Positions 54,371 through 63,894 of a DNA stretch of 64,000 nt are shown one piece after another (the stretch's first letter is position 1; the number at the start of each line of letters is the position of its first letter). The stretch spans positions 41,325-105,324 of the forward strand of contig PLFD01000042.1 in assembly GCA_003136635.1 (NCBI GenBank), in the 5' to 3' direction. Below the pieces are notes generated by a model that did no database searches, was not told the DNA's origin, and saw nothing but the letters and a program-made list of their open reading frames with translations. The stretch comes from a candidate division FCPU426 bacterium (GTDB lineage Bacteria; Oederibacteriota; Muellerivitia; Muellerivitales; Muellerivitaceae). The position numbers and the translations under genes were made by a program.

Positions 54371-56311
54371 TTACTTCAATACCACGCCCTGACTTTTTAA
54401 ATAAGCCAAAGCGATTTTGTCATTCGGGTTTAATTGATAAGCCTTCTTCCAAGACTCAATCGCGTCCGCCTTGCGGTGCAATCGGATATAGCAGACCCCT
54501 AAGTTTAAATAAGTTTGAGCGTCATTGGGCGTGTAGGTTAAGAAATTCTCAAAGGTTTTCGCGGACTCTTCATAGTTCTTCAATTGAAATAAACAAACAC
54601 CCCTTATCCAAACCAGTCCCGCGTAATTGGGTGTTATGGCTAATCCCTTATCGCACAAAGCGGACGCGTCCGCGAAACGGCCCTGCATTACCCTGATATT
54701 GGCCATGGCCGACAGGCTCTCTACATAGTTTGGATTTAAATCCAGCGATTTTTGATAAGCGTCGAAAGCGTCATCGTCGGTTTTACCGCCTAAAACCAAA
54801 GCGGCTCCCAGCGCGTTCCAGGCTTTAGGGTCCTGCGGTGATAAAGCCGTCAACCTTTTGCCAAAGCCAACTCCTAGTTCAGACTTTCCGAGATTAGTCT
54901 CGCCTCTCGTATTACGCGTGGCTATAGAAGCCGCGACCATTTGAGCGCTCATAATTAAAACAATCAAGACCGCTAAACTTAAAACAATTTGTTGAATAAA
55001 AGAAAGTTTGAACGAGGACGAATTGGAAACAGGGGCGCGCAAGACCAGCGGCGCCGCCAGAAACAATCCCAACAAAATAGCCGTAGAGGCCACCTGCAGC
55101 GGAAAATTGCTCAGGGATTGAACCAACAAGGCAATTAACGAAGCTAGAACCCCTAATAAAAGTTCTTTGTTTTCTTTCGAGATTTCAGGATTTTTAAAAA
55201 ACTGAAAAATCGTAAAACTATAAACGGCCAAGACCGCCAAAAATAAAACCAACCCGATCAAGCCGCCCTCGACCCAAAATTGAAGGAAGTCATTGTGAAC
55301 ATGTTCGGAGTAGGTGTAAGGATGATTAACATATTCGGCCGGGCTATAAGGCACAGCCTGATACTTGGGATATTGAACACCGATTTGGCCCAGGCCCACA
55401 CCGGTCCAGAAATGGTCCTGGATAATGGCCCAGGCGACCTGATAGTTTTCAACCCTTTGCTCGACCGATACCTGTTTACTGTTCAAAACCGCTAACCCGC
55501 CGTGACGATAAACATAGGCGCCCGCGCCGACTACTAAAACTGCCAGACAAATTAAAATATACCGTTTGTTTTTTTGAAAAAGCTCCCGACCAACGGGAAA
55601 CAAAAAGGCGATACCTAGAAAAACTACTGTGACCGCTAAAGCGATAAAGGAACCGGTGACCTTGGTAATTAAAAGACCTACAAAAAGAAGAAGGGTGATC
55701 GCTCTTAACCAAAACCAGCTTTTCTGACTGGAGTTGGCCGGTATCAGTTTCTTTTGACCAAAAGGCATTTGACCGTAAGTTCTTAGAGTTAAAACAAAAG
55801 CCAGGGGTAAAAGAGCGACCAAATGACCGCCCAAATAATCGGGGTTGCCCAGCGTAGCGAAAGCCCTCGCGTCAAAGTGGGTAGTCCAGTTGTACTTATC
55901 CATCCCCAAAACTTGGAAAAATCCGTAAAGGGCCATAAAAGCCCCCGCGCCCAATACCCAATGCAGTAACCGCTCGTAAGTAATGCCCCTGGCACAGGAA
56001 AAGACAACCGCGATCAGTGTTCCCGAGATCAACCAGAGATGGAATGAACCAGGCCCTACATTAAATTTCACCAGACTGACACCATAAGAGTCCGCGACCA
56101 TCCAAAGCGTAAAAAGCAGGGTCGTGATGACCAAGGGCTGTCGATAAACCGAAAATCCCTTCATCAGTGCCAATAGCGCGAAATAAACCACGGCTAAAAG
56201 GCCGACCAGTTCTTTGACCAGCGTAAAACCATCCGCCGACCTGACATAAAAAGCCAAAGGTACCCACACCAGCAAAAGTGCTAATAAAGTTCGATGAAAT
56301 CGGCTGTTCAT
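54371..56311 (-). CDS. O-antigen ligase/polymerase-type membrane protein with TPR tail
   Basis: The 646-residue protein has about 12 membrane helices and Wzy_C features: NYQVAWAIIQDHFWTGVGLG and EHVHNDFLQFWVEGGLIGL, the His-Asn pair in the periplasmic loop being the candidate catalytic site. After about residue 495, TPR repeats follow (WNALGAALVLGGKTDDDAF, NPNYVESLSAMANIRV, TYLNLGVCYIRLHRKADA). It is the second such protein in the window (see 34985-37330). It ends a four-gene minus-strand operon with two GT-C proteins and an APH-fold kinase, which suggests assembly of one surface glycan. Confidence 0.87.
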   Translation of the reverse strand: MNSRFHRTLLALLLVWVPLAFYVRSADGFTLVKELVGLLAVVYFALLALMKGFSVYRQPLVITTLLFTLWMVADSYGVSLVKFNVGPGSFHLWLISGTLIAVVFSCARGITYERLLHWVLGAGAFMALYGFFQVLGMDKYNWTTHFDARAFATLGNPDYLGGHLVALLPLAFVLTLRTYGQMPFGQKKLIPANSSQKSWFWLRAITLLLFVGLLITKVTGSFIALAVTVVFLGIAFLFPVGRELFQKNKRYILICLAVLVVGAGAYVYRHGGLAVLNSKQVSVEQRVENYQVAWAIIQDHFWTGVGLGQIGVQYPKYQAVPYSPAEYVNHPYTYSEHVHNDFLQFWVEGGLIGLVLFLAVLAVYSFTIFQFFKNPEISKENKELLLGVLASLIALLVQSLSNFPLQVASTAILLGLFLAAPLVLRAPVSNSSSFKLSFIQQIVLSLAVLIVLIMSAQMVAASIATRNTRGETNLGKSELGVGFGKRLTALSPQDPKAWNALGAALVLGGKTDDDAFDAYQKSLDLNPNYVESLSAMANIRVMQGRFADASALCDKGLAITPNYAGLVWIRGVCLFQLKNYEESAKTFENFLTYTPNDAQTYLNLGVCYIRLHRKADAIESWKKAYQLNPNDKIALAYLKSQGVVLK

Positions 56312-56333
56312 AACTATTCCATTTCTGTTTACT

Positions 56334-57230
56334 TCATCCGGCTTGAAGTGTGGTTTTAATCTTGGCTGTAATATCTAAAGCCATTTGAGACTCCGGTGTG
56401 GATTTATACAACATTCCCGCCAGATTAATAAGGTCTAAAACGCCTGCCCAATATTTCCACCGGTCCGCTAAACGGCCTCTCGAAATCTGATAAGCCTTTT
56501 GAAAGACTTGCTCAAAAGCCGAAGAGATCGGCCACCGAAACAACTGGCCTATGTCCATCAAGGCTGAACCCGCGTAAGCGAATTCCCAATCCAGAACCAG
56601 GGGTTTACCCTGGTCGGTCCCATGAAGATTAGAGACCTTAAAATCCCCGTGCAAAAGAACCGGTGATCCGGCGACTTCCTGAAGACCCTCTATCTTAGAA
56701 TCAAAAAACTCAATTACTTCATCCAATAACGAACTCGGCAGGGATGATTTAGGGGGCATATCCATAAAAGAACAAAGATAGTCCCACATATCGGTCACGA
56801 AATTTTCCATCGGTTCTTCTATTTTGAGGTCTGTGCCAATAAACCCGGCAGTTTCATAGGTATGGGAATGTATTTCCGCCAAAGCTTTTCCCAGAGCTTC
56901 CCCCACCTCTGCCTGATCTTCCAACGGCGAATGATTTACATACTTCATCCATAAAAACCCATCACCCGAACCGATAACTTCGGGAACTACCAAAGCTTTC
57001 CAATGCTTTCGAATCAAGCTTAACTCTTTACCCGCGACAGAGGCGTCCCGGCGGTAGAGGCGTAAAACTTGATCGTTTCCAATTCGAATGTTGGTATTCG
57101 CCTGTCCCCCGGAAAGTAATTGGAGAGACTCGGCAGTGGAACCAATACATTTTTCTACTTCCGAACGGCTAATCACATTGACTTGGCCCGACGGCACCCA
57201 TGAGTCTTCGGGATTAAATAGCTTTGTCAT
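56334..57230 (-). CDS. APH-fold phosphotransferase (small-molecule kinase)
   Basis: The 298-residue protein has the aminoglycoside phosphotransferase/choline kinase fold: LLHGDFKVSNLHG (catalytic Asp in HGDxxxxN), VLDWEFAYAGSALMDIGQL (metal-binding Asp of the DFG-like motif) and an N-lobe Gln/Asn-rich GGQANTNIRIG. Antibiotic resistance is possible, but its position between GT-C and ligase genes, starting 2 nt after one stop and ending 22 nt before the next start, favours a sugar, choline, ethanolamine or lipid-alcohol kinase feeding glycan assembly. The substrate is not predictable. Confidence 0.82.
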   Translation of the reverse strand: MTKLFNPEDSWVPSGQVNVISRSEVEKCIGSTAESLQLLSGGQANTNIRIGNDQVLRLYRRDASVAGKELSLIRKHWKALVVPEVIGSGDGFLWMKYVNHSPLEDQAEVGEALGKALAEIHSHTYETAGFIGTDLKIEEPMENFVTDMWDYLCSFMDMPPKSSLPSSLLDEVIEFFDSKIEGLQEVAGSPVLLHGDFKVSNLHGTDQGKPLVLDWEFAYAGSALMDIGQLFRWPISSAFEQVFQKAYQISRGRLADRWKYWAGVLDLINLAGMLYKSTPESQMALDITAKIKTTLQAG

Positions 57231-57232
57231 AT

Positions 57233-59497
57233 TTAAAGTTGATTCCCTACGTGTTTTTCAAAATCATTCTTTTGTTTCTTCCAAAAAACCGAAAAGGGAT
57301 AGAGTTGAAGGGTTTGGTTCAAGTTACTCTCGGCGCTCTTTAAATCCCTTTTTTCAACATCAACCAAATACTGACTGGCGGGCGGCGCAAAAAACATAAC
57401 CAAATCCGCCGATTCTTCCTTGGGTTTTTCTTTCAATTGGGCCAGAATTCCATAAACCGCCTGGAGATTTTGCGAATAGATCAACTGGGTTCCCCGCTGA
57501 ATGAACTCGTCCAAGTTTTTCCACTGGGCGGTGGTTAAATCGTAATGGTCGTAGTCTTTCGATACCCGAATGCCCTCGAGTCCGTTCACCACCAAATAGT
57601 CCACGCCCATTTCCCGCAGACGATCGGCGATTCCCTGTGCGGTCGTTTCTTCCCGTGCGATCTTCGCCAAAGTTTGATCGTCAAAAACCGTATTGGTTAA
57701 AAAGGGCTGTTTGTAATAAAGCCCCCTAGCGTCACCCACGATCAGTAGACGCTTATCTTCCGGCAAATGGGCCGACAGCCATTGGGCCATTTCGTAATAA
57801 GAAGTCAGTTTTTGGGAATCGGTCAAGTATTGGTCGCGGGTTTGCCGGCCCGAAAAAATACCGGCAAAGTCGTAGTAATAATGAACCATGTCGGCCATAT
57901 AGCCAAAACATAAAATGGCCGAAAACCCGGCAATCCAGGCGGCCCCCTTGCCCCAAGCCGGTCTGTCTCCACTCGCTAAAACCGCTCCCAGGAGAATATA
58001 AAGAAGAACAAAGTCCGGCAGCATGAACCGGAGAATATGAGTGACCGCTACGCTGGCCAAAAAAACCAGCAGAGAAACCCAGACCAAAAACCGCAAGGTG
58101 GGATGTTTGAGTTTGAATAAAAACAGAAGCGGCAAAAAAGCCAAAGCTATCGGCCCGGCAAAGCTGTAACTGTCCGGATTGGAGATAATCATCTTCCAGG
58201 GCAAAATGAGCCAGTCCCACCAATGGTCAGTCATCCGGCCCTGTTGTTCGGTCAAAAGCCTTTCGTATCCCTTCAGGGGCAAGTGCCTACCTTGGAACAA
58301 AGAAGTGAAATAAGGAAAGGCGGGGTTACCCGTGTAAATCCAGTTCTTCAAAACCCATGGCCCGGCGGTGAAAAGAAACGCGGCCGCAAACAGAAAAGCG
58401 GGTTTCCAAATATCTTCACCCTTCCGCACGTTTTTTTGAAAAATCAGAACCGCCAAAGCGGCGACGATCACTATGGCCCCGTTATATTTGACCCCCACTG
58501 CCAATCCGGCGAATAAACCGGCCGCAAAAGCCCATTGCGGTGTTTGAGAGCCGGCCCAGCGGTTGAGAGCGTATATAAAGAGAACTACAGCTAATGCCAA
58601 AAACCCTTCTACCTGCGTGGTCCAGGTATTGATGGCGAAGTGGGGCAGGGTGAGTACCAAACCCAAAGTCAAATAACCCGACCGGGGCCCGCCCAGTTCC
58701 CTGGCCCAGCCGCCCGCCAACAAAGCGCAAATCCCCAAAGCGACCGCGTGAAGCATCTTGGCCGATTCGGTCCCCTGGAATACCAGCCCGCTTAAAAAGT
58801 AAGTTTCGGCGCCGTAAGGGTAGTTGGAAAAGAAGTTAGTCGGAAAATCGCTCAACCCATGGTGTGAAAGCCAATATTCGGGAACCGCCAGGTGATAGAC
58901 CATCGAGTCGTAAAAAGTTTCCGGAGTTAAATTCACCAAAAGGGTTAATCCGACATAGACCAATCCAGCAAAAAATAAAAACATATAGCTGGGGCCGATG
59001 GACTGGATGGGATTCCAAGATATGGGTGATAACCGCCGAAACAAATGAAAAACTTCCCAAGCTAAACCTAAAACCAAAACCGCCGCAAACCCTTGCCAAA
59101 CCGATGCGTACCAAAGACCGCAGAAGCCCATCCCTACCCAAAAGAATCCCAAAGCGACAACACCAAACCCGAATTCAAACCCAAATCGAACCCAAGAATC
59201 CGATGGGTCCAATGAAACTACTTTGAGTGTGTTTCGGCCCAAAACCCAGGTCGCCCCAACAACAAGAATTGTCGTTAAAACCGCTTTGAGAGATTCGCCC
59301 CAAACTTTGAACCACTGGGCTCCATCAACGACCGGAAAGGCATCCGCGTTAAACAACAGACCCCAAAAATGAAAGGTTTTATCCAATTGAGAAAAGAAAC
59401 AAATGAATACAGCCCCAGCCCATATCAATACAGATGTCAGAGCAATGAAACCATTACGGTGCTGAGCCGCGGGTAATGGAATGATGGTATTTTTCAT
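57233..59497 (-). CDS. GT-C fold membrane glycosyltransferase-like protein with TPR-like tail
   Basis: The 754-residue protein has about 12 helices and the loop TFYDSMVYHLAVPEYWL followed by NYPYGAETYFLSGL, closely similar to the proteins at 12362-14587 and 59517-61736. The Asp in FYDS is the best catalytic candidate. A periplasmic part (LLIVGDARGLYY, YLVVNGLEGIRVS) precedes a short C-terminal TPR-like hairpin (ASQYLVDVEKRDLKSAESN). It should use a polyprenyl-phosphate sugar donor at the outer face of the inner membrane. It lies 19 bp downstream of its tandem paralogue, suggesting gene duplication. Confidence 0.78.
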   Translation of the reverse strand: MKNTIIPLPAAQHRNGFIALTSVLIWAGAVFICFFSQLDKTFHFWGLLFNADAFPVVDGAQWFKVWGESLKAVLTTILVVGATWVLGRNTLKVVSLDPSDSWVRFGFEFGFGVVALGFFWVGMGFCGLWYASVWQGFAAVLVLGLAWEVFHLFRRLSPISWNPIQSIGPSYMFLFFAGLVYVGLTLLVNLTPETFYDSMVYHLAVPEYWLSHHGLSDFPTNFFSNYPYGAETYFLSGLVFQGTESAKMLHAVALGICALLAGGWARELGGPRSGYLTLGLVLTLPHFAINTWTTQVEGFLALAVVLFIYALNRWAGSQTPQWAFAAGLFAGLAVGVKYNGAIVIVAALAVLIFQKNVRKGEDIWKPAFLFAAAFLFTAGPWVLKNWIYTGNPAFPYFTSLFQGRHLPLKGYERLLTEQQGRMTDHWWDWLILPWKMIISNPDSYSFAGPIALAFLPLLFLFKLKHPTLRFLVWVSLLVFLASVAVTHILRFMLPDFVLLYILLGAVLASGDRPAWGKGAAWIAGFSAILCFGYMADMVHYYYDFAGIFSGRQTRDQYLTDSQKLTSYYEMAQWLSAHLPEDKRLLIVGDARGLYYKQPFLTNTVFDDQTLAKIAREETTAQGIADRLREMGVDYLVVNGLEGIRVSKDYDHYDLTTAQWKNLDEFIQRGTQLIYSQNLQAVYGILAQLKEKPKEESADLVMFFAPPASQYLVDVEKRDLKSAESNLNQTLQLYPFSVFWKKQKNDFEKHVGNQL

Positions 59498-59516
59498 GAA
59501 ACCCGCCGGATTGGGA

Positions 59517-61736
59517 TTAGTGAAGTTGTTGAAGCTGTTCGCGCCAATAAGTTTCTCTCGGAAAAAACGCCAAGATATGATTCAAAGCGTTTTTAGCTTT
59601 CGGTTTGTCATCAGCCTTGAGCGCCTCGGAGAAATCATAGGCGTAGGGCGATAAAAAGGAAAAGAGGTTTAAAAGGTAGGGAGACTTTTCATCGCTTAAT
59701 GCGTCTTTCACCGCGTAAACAGCTTGAAAATTTTTCCAATAGAGGGGTTTCAGACCCTGGGCCACTAAACCGTTTAGTTTCGTCCATTCTTCCGGTTTCA
59801 GGTCATATTGACCATAATCAGCGGAAAGCCGTAACCCTTCCGGACCATTAATAACCAGATGCGTAATCCCCGCTTGATGGAGTTTTTTCAAAATACCAGC
59901 CGCGTCCTTTTCCTGCCGGGCCGCCTGTACCAAGAAGGGTTCGTCAAAAACCGAATTGGCGTAAAAAGACCGGGGATAATAAAGTCCCCGCGCGTCTCCC
60001 GCGATCAAAAGACGGGCGTCCACCGGAAGATGTTGATCGGTCCAGGTCACTAAGGGCTCATAAGAATTGGACATCTGGCGGCTCAGAAAAGCCTCACGGC
60101 TCTCCTGTCCCGTCCAACGATCCCAGCCTTGATAATATTGTCCGCTGATGAGGGCGTAGAAGCCGAGAAAAAACACAGCAAAAATCCAAACCGAGATTTT
60201 CCAACCCCATTGAAACATCGGGGGCGCTTCTTTGGACATATAAACAACCGAAAAAAGAATCAAAGCCAGAATAAAAGACGGCATGGAAAAACGAAGCATG
60301 TGCGAAAGTGAAAACCCCAAGACAAAAGAAACTACAAGAACCCAGAGAAGAAATTTTTGAGGTTCTTTAAGTTTAAATAGAAAAAGACCTGGTAAAAAAG
60401 CCAGAACCAGTGGACCGATCATTTGATCGTCCCCCATATCCGGCATAGTTAAACGCCACGGCAAATTTACATAAGACCAAAGACCCTGATCCATCGGCAG
60501 AAACTGCCTGTTATCATGCAGCAGATGGTTGTAACCGTTCACCGCTAAGGACCGCCCACCCATCCAGGAGAATCCATAAGGAAAAAAAGAATTACCTGCA
60601 AAAATCCAATTCTTCAACAACCACGGCCCCACTAACAATAAACCTAAAAGAGTAAAGACAAGTATCGCGAAGCCCCAATACCCTTTCAAGTTCCGCTCTC
60701 TTCGTACGATCAGTACTAAAATAACCGCAACAACAACCACCAGCGCCGTTGGTTTAACGGACACGGCCAATCCCGCAAAGAGGGCGGATAATACTAGCCA
60801 CTCACAGCGTTTATTTTTTAAATCATCCTCAAAAGCTTTTGTCAGCGTGTAAAGAAATAAAAGCGAAACGAAAGTAAAAAGCCCGTCCACTCTTACAGCC
60901 CAGGCATTTAAATAAAGTAGGGGAAATGTCAAAACCACGGCCGCCGCCATCACTGCAGCCCTTTTGCCCGACAATTCTTGAGCCCACCCATAGGCCAGAA
61001 TTGAGCAAAAAGCCCAAACCGCTACGCTCAAAAGTTTCGCTCCTTCCGTACCCGCCTGTGCCCATCCACCCATATAAAACAGCGACCCTCCATAAAAAAA
61101 ACCGGAATAAAGCTGTTGTGTATTATCCGAAATGCCGTGTTGATAAAACCAAAACTGAGGAAGTCCTAGAAAATAATTTAACGTGTCATAAAAAATTTCA
61201 GGGAGAAGCGCGTGAACCACCGCAACAAAAACATAAATCACTACTAAGACAATGAACCACAAAGGGAATTCTGATTTTTTCAGTTTCGGAAAATTGCGAA
61301 TGATATGAAACAGATCTGGAACAGCCAAAAGTGACGTTAGAATCATCGCGCCGAGCCAAATCGGTCCAAACCATAAACGGGTCAAACCCAATCCCAGCCA
61401 AAATAAAACCCAGAAAAAAATCCCTAGCGCCATTTCCAAGCAAAAGGCCATTGATGAACTGGTCCTAACCGCTCCTAAAAGACGCAGAGTTCGATGTCCC
61501 ATCCAACCCATGAGCGCTAAAACCCAAAGACTCATTAAAATGATCGATGAAAATTCAGTTAATGCTTTAAAAAGTTTGGCAAAATCGAGTGTTTCTACGG
61601 TTGGAAAATGAAAGGATAACCAGGCAGTGGGACAATGAATGAAAAACTCAGTTAAAACCCAAATAATCCAAAGAAAAAATAAGGCTGATCCTAAATAAAA
61701 TCGTAATTTAACGGATGGGGAGGGATTTAAACTCAA
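59517..61736 (-). CDS. GT-C fold membrane glycosyltransferase-like protein with TPR-like tail
   Basis: This 739-residue protein shows the same layout as its downstream paralogue: about 12 helices, IFYDTLNYFLGLPQFWF and YSGFFYGGSLFYMGG in the first large loop, RLLIAGDARGLYYPR and HLVINGPEGLRLSADY in the periplasmic part, and a short TPR-like tail (DFSEALKADDKPKAKNALN). The start is TTG at 61736 with AGGA 7 nt upstream; there is no earlier ATG. It heads the operon of two GT-C proteins, the APH-fold kinase and the ligase-type protein. The sugar transferred is unknown. Confidence 0.78.
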   Translation of the reverse strand: MSLNPSPSVKLRFYLGSALFFLWIIWVLTEFFIHCPTAWLSFHFPTVETLDFAKLFKALTEFSSIILMSLWVLALMGWMGHRTLRLLGAVRTSSSMAFCLEMALGIFFWVLFWLGLGLTRLWFGPIWLGAMILTSLLAVPDLFHIIRNFPKLKKSEFPLWFIVLVVIYVFVAVVHALLPEIFYDTLNYFLGLPQFWFYQHGISDNTQQLYSGFFYGGSLFYMGGWAQAGTEGAKLLSVAVWAFCSILAYGWAQELSGKRAAVMAAAVVLTFPLLYLNAWAVRVDGLFTFVSLLFLYTLTKAFEDDLKNKRCEWLVLSALFAGLAVSVKPTALVVVVAVILVLIVRRERNLKGYWGFAILVFTLLGLLLVGPWLLKNWIFAGNSFFPYGFSWMGGRSLAVNGYNHLLHDNRQFLPMDQGLWSYVNLPWRLTMPDMGDDQMIGPLVLAFLPGLFLFKLKEPQKFLLWVLVVSFVLGFSLSHMLRFSMPSFILALILFSVVYMSKEAPPMFQWGWKISVWIFAVFFLGFYALISGQYYQGWDRWTGQESREAFLSRQMSNSYEPLVTWTDQHLPVDARLLIAGDARGLYYPRSFYANSVFDEPFLVQAARQEKDAAGILKKLHQAGITHLVINGPEGLRLSADYGQYDLKPEEWTKLNGLVAQGLKPLYWKNFQAVYAVKDALSDEKSPYLLNLFSFLSPYAYDFSEALKADDKPKAKNALNHILAFFPRETYWREQLQQLH

Positions 61737-61782
61737 GACCGTTTCCTAAAAGAAACCAGAGAATTTCTGACGAATAAATAAA

Positions 61783-61815
61783 AAAGCACCCTATTCTTTT
61801 GAAATAGGGTGCTTT
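61783..61815 (-). terminator. Terminator after the HU gene
   Basis: AAAGCACCCTATT and AATAGGGTGCTTT form a perfect 13-bp stem with a 7-nt loop, followed on the minus strand by TTTTTTATTT. It lies 26 bp after the HU stop codon and separates HU from the downstream GT-C operon. Confidence 0.92.
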
Positions 61816-61841
61816 CAGTAACTTTTCAACTTATTTGAAAA

Positions 61842-62117
61842 TTAGCTCAAAACCGCTTCTTTTAAATCTTTCAAAACGCGGAATTTGACTACTTTCTTGG
61901 CCGGAACATTAACCAATTCGCCAGTGCGCGGGTTGCGGGCTTGACGAGCTTTCCGATCTTTCAATTGAAATACGCCCAAACCGTCGAGCTTAATTTTGTA
62001 CTCGGTTTTCAAGGTTTTGTAGATAGTGCTACGCAACGCTTGCATAAGATTATCCACGTCCTTTTTCTTTAAACCTGTTTCATTTGCTAGCGTCCCCAGC
62101 AGTTCGCTCTTGGTCAA
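61842..62117 (-). CDS. HU/IHF-family DNA-binding protein
   Basis: With a TTG start at 62117 the protein is 91 residues, the normal HU length, beginning (M)TKSELLGTLANETGLKKKDV. The arm region has FQLKDRKARQARNPRTGE and PAKKVVKFRVLKDLKEAV, the HU/IHF signature. AGGAGG lies 6 nt before the TTG, which decides the start; an ATG at 62177 would add a 20-residue leader read through the ribosome site. It bends and compacts DNA. A strong terminator follows. Confidence 0.93.
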   Translation of the reverse strand: MTKSELLGTLANETGLKKKDVDNLMQALRSTIYKTLKTEYKIKLDGLGVFQLKDRKARQARNPRTGELVNVPAKKVVKFRVLKDLKEAVLS

Positions 62118-62191
62118 CGTCCACCTCCTGGATTTAGAAATCACGACTTTTATACCGTAGATATAAGGGTTTAGCAAGGATATTGTCGATT

Positions 62192-62905
62192 TTAAAGGGT
62201 TTTTTGAGGATGTTCACTCTTACTCAATTTACCCGCTTTCCGTTTGCGGACAATCTTTTGACATTCCGCCATTAAATTCAGCTTTTTTAGCTTCCAAATC
62301 AGCGTATTTCGATGAATTCCAAGGGATTTCGCCGCTTGAGTTTGACTGCCTCTAGCCCTTTCCAAAGCGCCTCGAAGACACTCCCTTTCAAACTCGCTTC
62401 GGGAACGTTTAAAAAATTGGCCCTCTTTTCTAACCTCACCAACACCCTTTTCCCATATTTCAGCCGGTATATCCTCTAAAGTTATACTTTTGCGGTCAGC
62501 CAAAAGCGCGGCTAATTCCACTCTCCAAAAACGATTCTCACGCTCCAGATTTCTTTTCGTGAGAATCTTCTCTAACTTCAGTTTCAACTCATTCCAGGCA
62601 TAAGGAATAACCAAATAATCCCCATAGCTTCCCAAAACGTCGATCCCCTTCTGGATTTGGTTTTGTTCCAACGCGATCAGCAAATCACAGGATCCGGCGA
62701 TTTTTTGAATTCGTTTTAATAAGTGAAATTCGGCGTTTTTCGACAAATGGATTTGAATAAAACAGATATCAAAACGATGTTTTTTTAAAATCTTTAGCGC
62801 GGTTAATAGCTCCGGAACCACAATCGGCTCCAGTTTCCCTAAAACACTTTCGAAACTAGGCTCGATTTTGATAGTAGTAGACACGATCAAAATAGATGTT
62901 TTCAT
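62192..62905 (-). CDS. Degenerate receiver protein with Fis-type helix-turn-helix
   Basis: The 237-residue protein has a receiver-like domain (1-120) that lacks the phosphorylation residues: the acidic pair is replaced by Ser-Thr (IVSTTIK), the phospho-Asp position reads FIQIHLS and the Lys position VIPYAW. A linker leads to a C-terminal Fis-type HTH (ECLRGALERARGSQTQAAKS, LGIHRNTLIWKLKKL). There is no AAA+ domain, so it is not a sigma54 activator. It probably binds DNA constitutively or through a protein partner. Its ATG overlaps the glycosylase stop (ATGA), hence translational coupling. A 22-residue longer frame upstream lies inside the glycosylase gene. Confidence 0.8.
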   Translation of the reverse strand: MKTSILIVSTTIKIEPSFESVLGKLEPIVVPELLTALKILKKHRFDICFIQIHLSKNAEFHLLKRIQKIAGSCDLLIALEQNQIQKGIDVLGSYGDYLVIPYAWNELKLKLEKILTKRNLERENRFWRVELAALLADRKSITLEDIPAEIWEKGVGEVRKEGQFFKRSRSEFERECLRGALERARGSQTQAAKSLGIHRNTLIWKLKKLNLMAECQKIVRKRKAGKLSKSEHPQKTL

Positions 62906-63894
62906 GACTTTTTGCCGGCAAGCGGCTTGGGTATAGCAATTATCGAGAGCAGTGTTTCCCATTCCTGACAATAAGGTTTCAACTCATCTCTCAATTTAGC
63001 GTCATCCAAAAGCCGTAAAAATAAAAACAAATACTCGCTGGCGACGCCGCAACGCGGACCCAAAAACTTTCTGGCTTTTTGAACAATTTTTACATACTGG
63101 GTTCTTGTCGGAGCTTCGTTTCCTCCGCCCAGCAATTTGACCGAACGGTAATATCGTTTCATGGCCCTCAAAACCCACCGATCCACCGGAAAAGCCGAAT
63201 AGTGATCCATAGAAAAAAGTAAAATACAGTCCGCTATTTTCGGTCCTATTCCATCCAATGCCATCAAAGCTTCTCTGGCGTCATCACAGGGGATATTTTT
63301 GAAATGGCCCAAAATAAGAACCTGGGCTTCCACGACTCGGGCTGCCCGAATCAAGCGGTCTGCCCGCGCCTTGTAATTATTGGTAAAGGGCTTTAATTGA
63401 TCAGGGGATAATTGGGCAATGACCGCGGGTTCGGGAAAAGCAAAATAACCGGGCGCATCAGGAATCGGATTTCCAAACTTCACGCAAAATTTTCTAATAG
63501 CGTGGCGGATCACCTTGACCGATAAACCTTGAGCGAACATATAGGAAGCCGTGCATTCCCAGGGTTCCTGGCGAATCAATCTTAACCCTTTGAGAACTTT
63601 GATCGGTTTGCCCAAAACTTCGCTGTCTTCAAAAGCCTGGGTCCAAGGGGCCAACTCATCCTCAAAACCCAAGTAATAGCTTAACCAAAGAGAAGCTTCC
63701 ATTCCCCGTACTTCAGAAGAACTACATTTCCAACTCAGTTGATCGCCATTCTGATTCAATTCCCAATAAACCTGACCCGCCACACCTTGAAACCATTCGG
63801 GCCGAGTTGGATCCTGCTGCCAACGGAAACACTGCCCGCAAAGAAGCGTTAGTGGCAAAGAAAAAGGCTGTGGAACGAGTAATATTCCGTCCAT
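62902..63894 (-). CDS. OGG-type DNA glycosylase (HhH-GPD)
   Basis: The 330-residue protein combines an OGG_N-like domain (LTLLCGQCFRWQQDP, residues 16-30) with an HhH-GPD domain. The hairpin and catalytic residues are in LDGIGPKIADCILL (Lys219) and AFPVDRWVLR (Asp238), the arrangement of bifunctional 8-oxoguanine DNA glycosylase/AP lyase OGG1. It should excise 8-oxoguanine, or possibly alkylated purines as in related AlkA-like enzymes. No Fe-S Cys cluster is present at the C-terminus. It overlaps by 4 nt the Fis-type regulator downstream. Stretch 63895-64000 upstream shows nothing else. Confidence 0.88.
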   Translation of the reverse strand: MDGILLVPQPFSLPLTLLCGQCFRWQQDPTRPEWFQGVAGQVYWELNQNGDQLSWKCSSSEVRGMEASLWLSYYLGFEDELAPWTQAFEDSEVLGKPIKVLKGLRLIRQEPWECTASYMFAQGLSVKVIRHAIRKFCVKFGNPIPDAPGYFAFPEPAVIAQLSPDQLKPFTNNYKARADRLIRAARVVEAQVLILGHFKNIPCDDAREALMALDGIGPKIADCILLFSMDHYSAFPVDRWVLRAMKRYYRSVKLLGGGNEAPTRTQYVKIVQKARKFLGPRCGVASEYLFLFLRLLDDAKLRDELKPYCQEWETLLSIIAIPKPLAGKKS

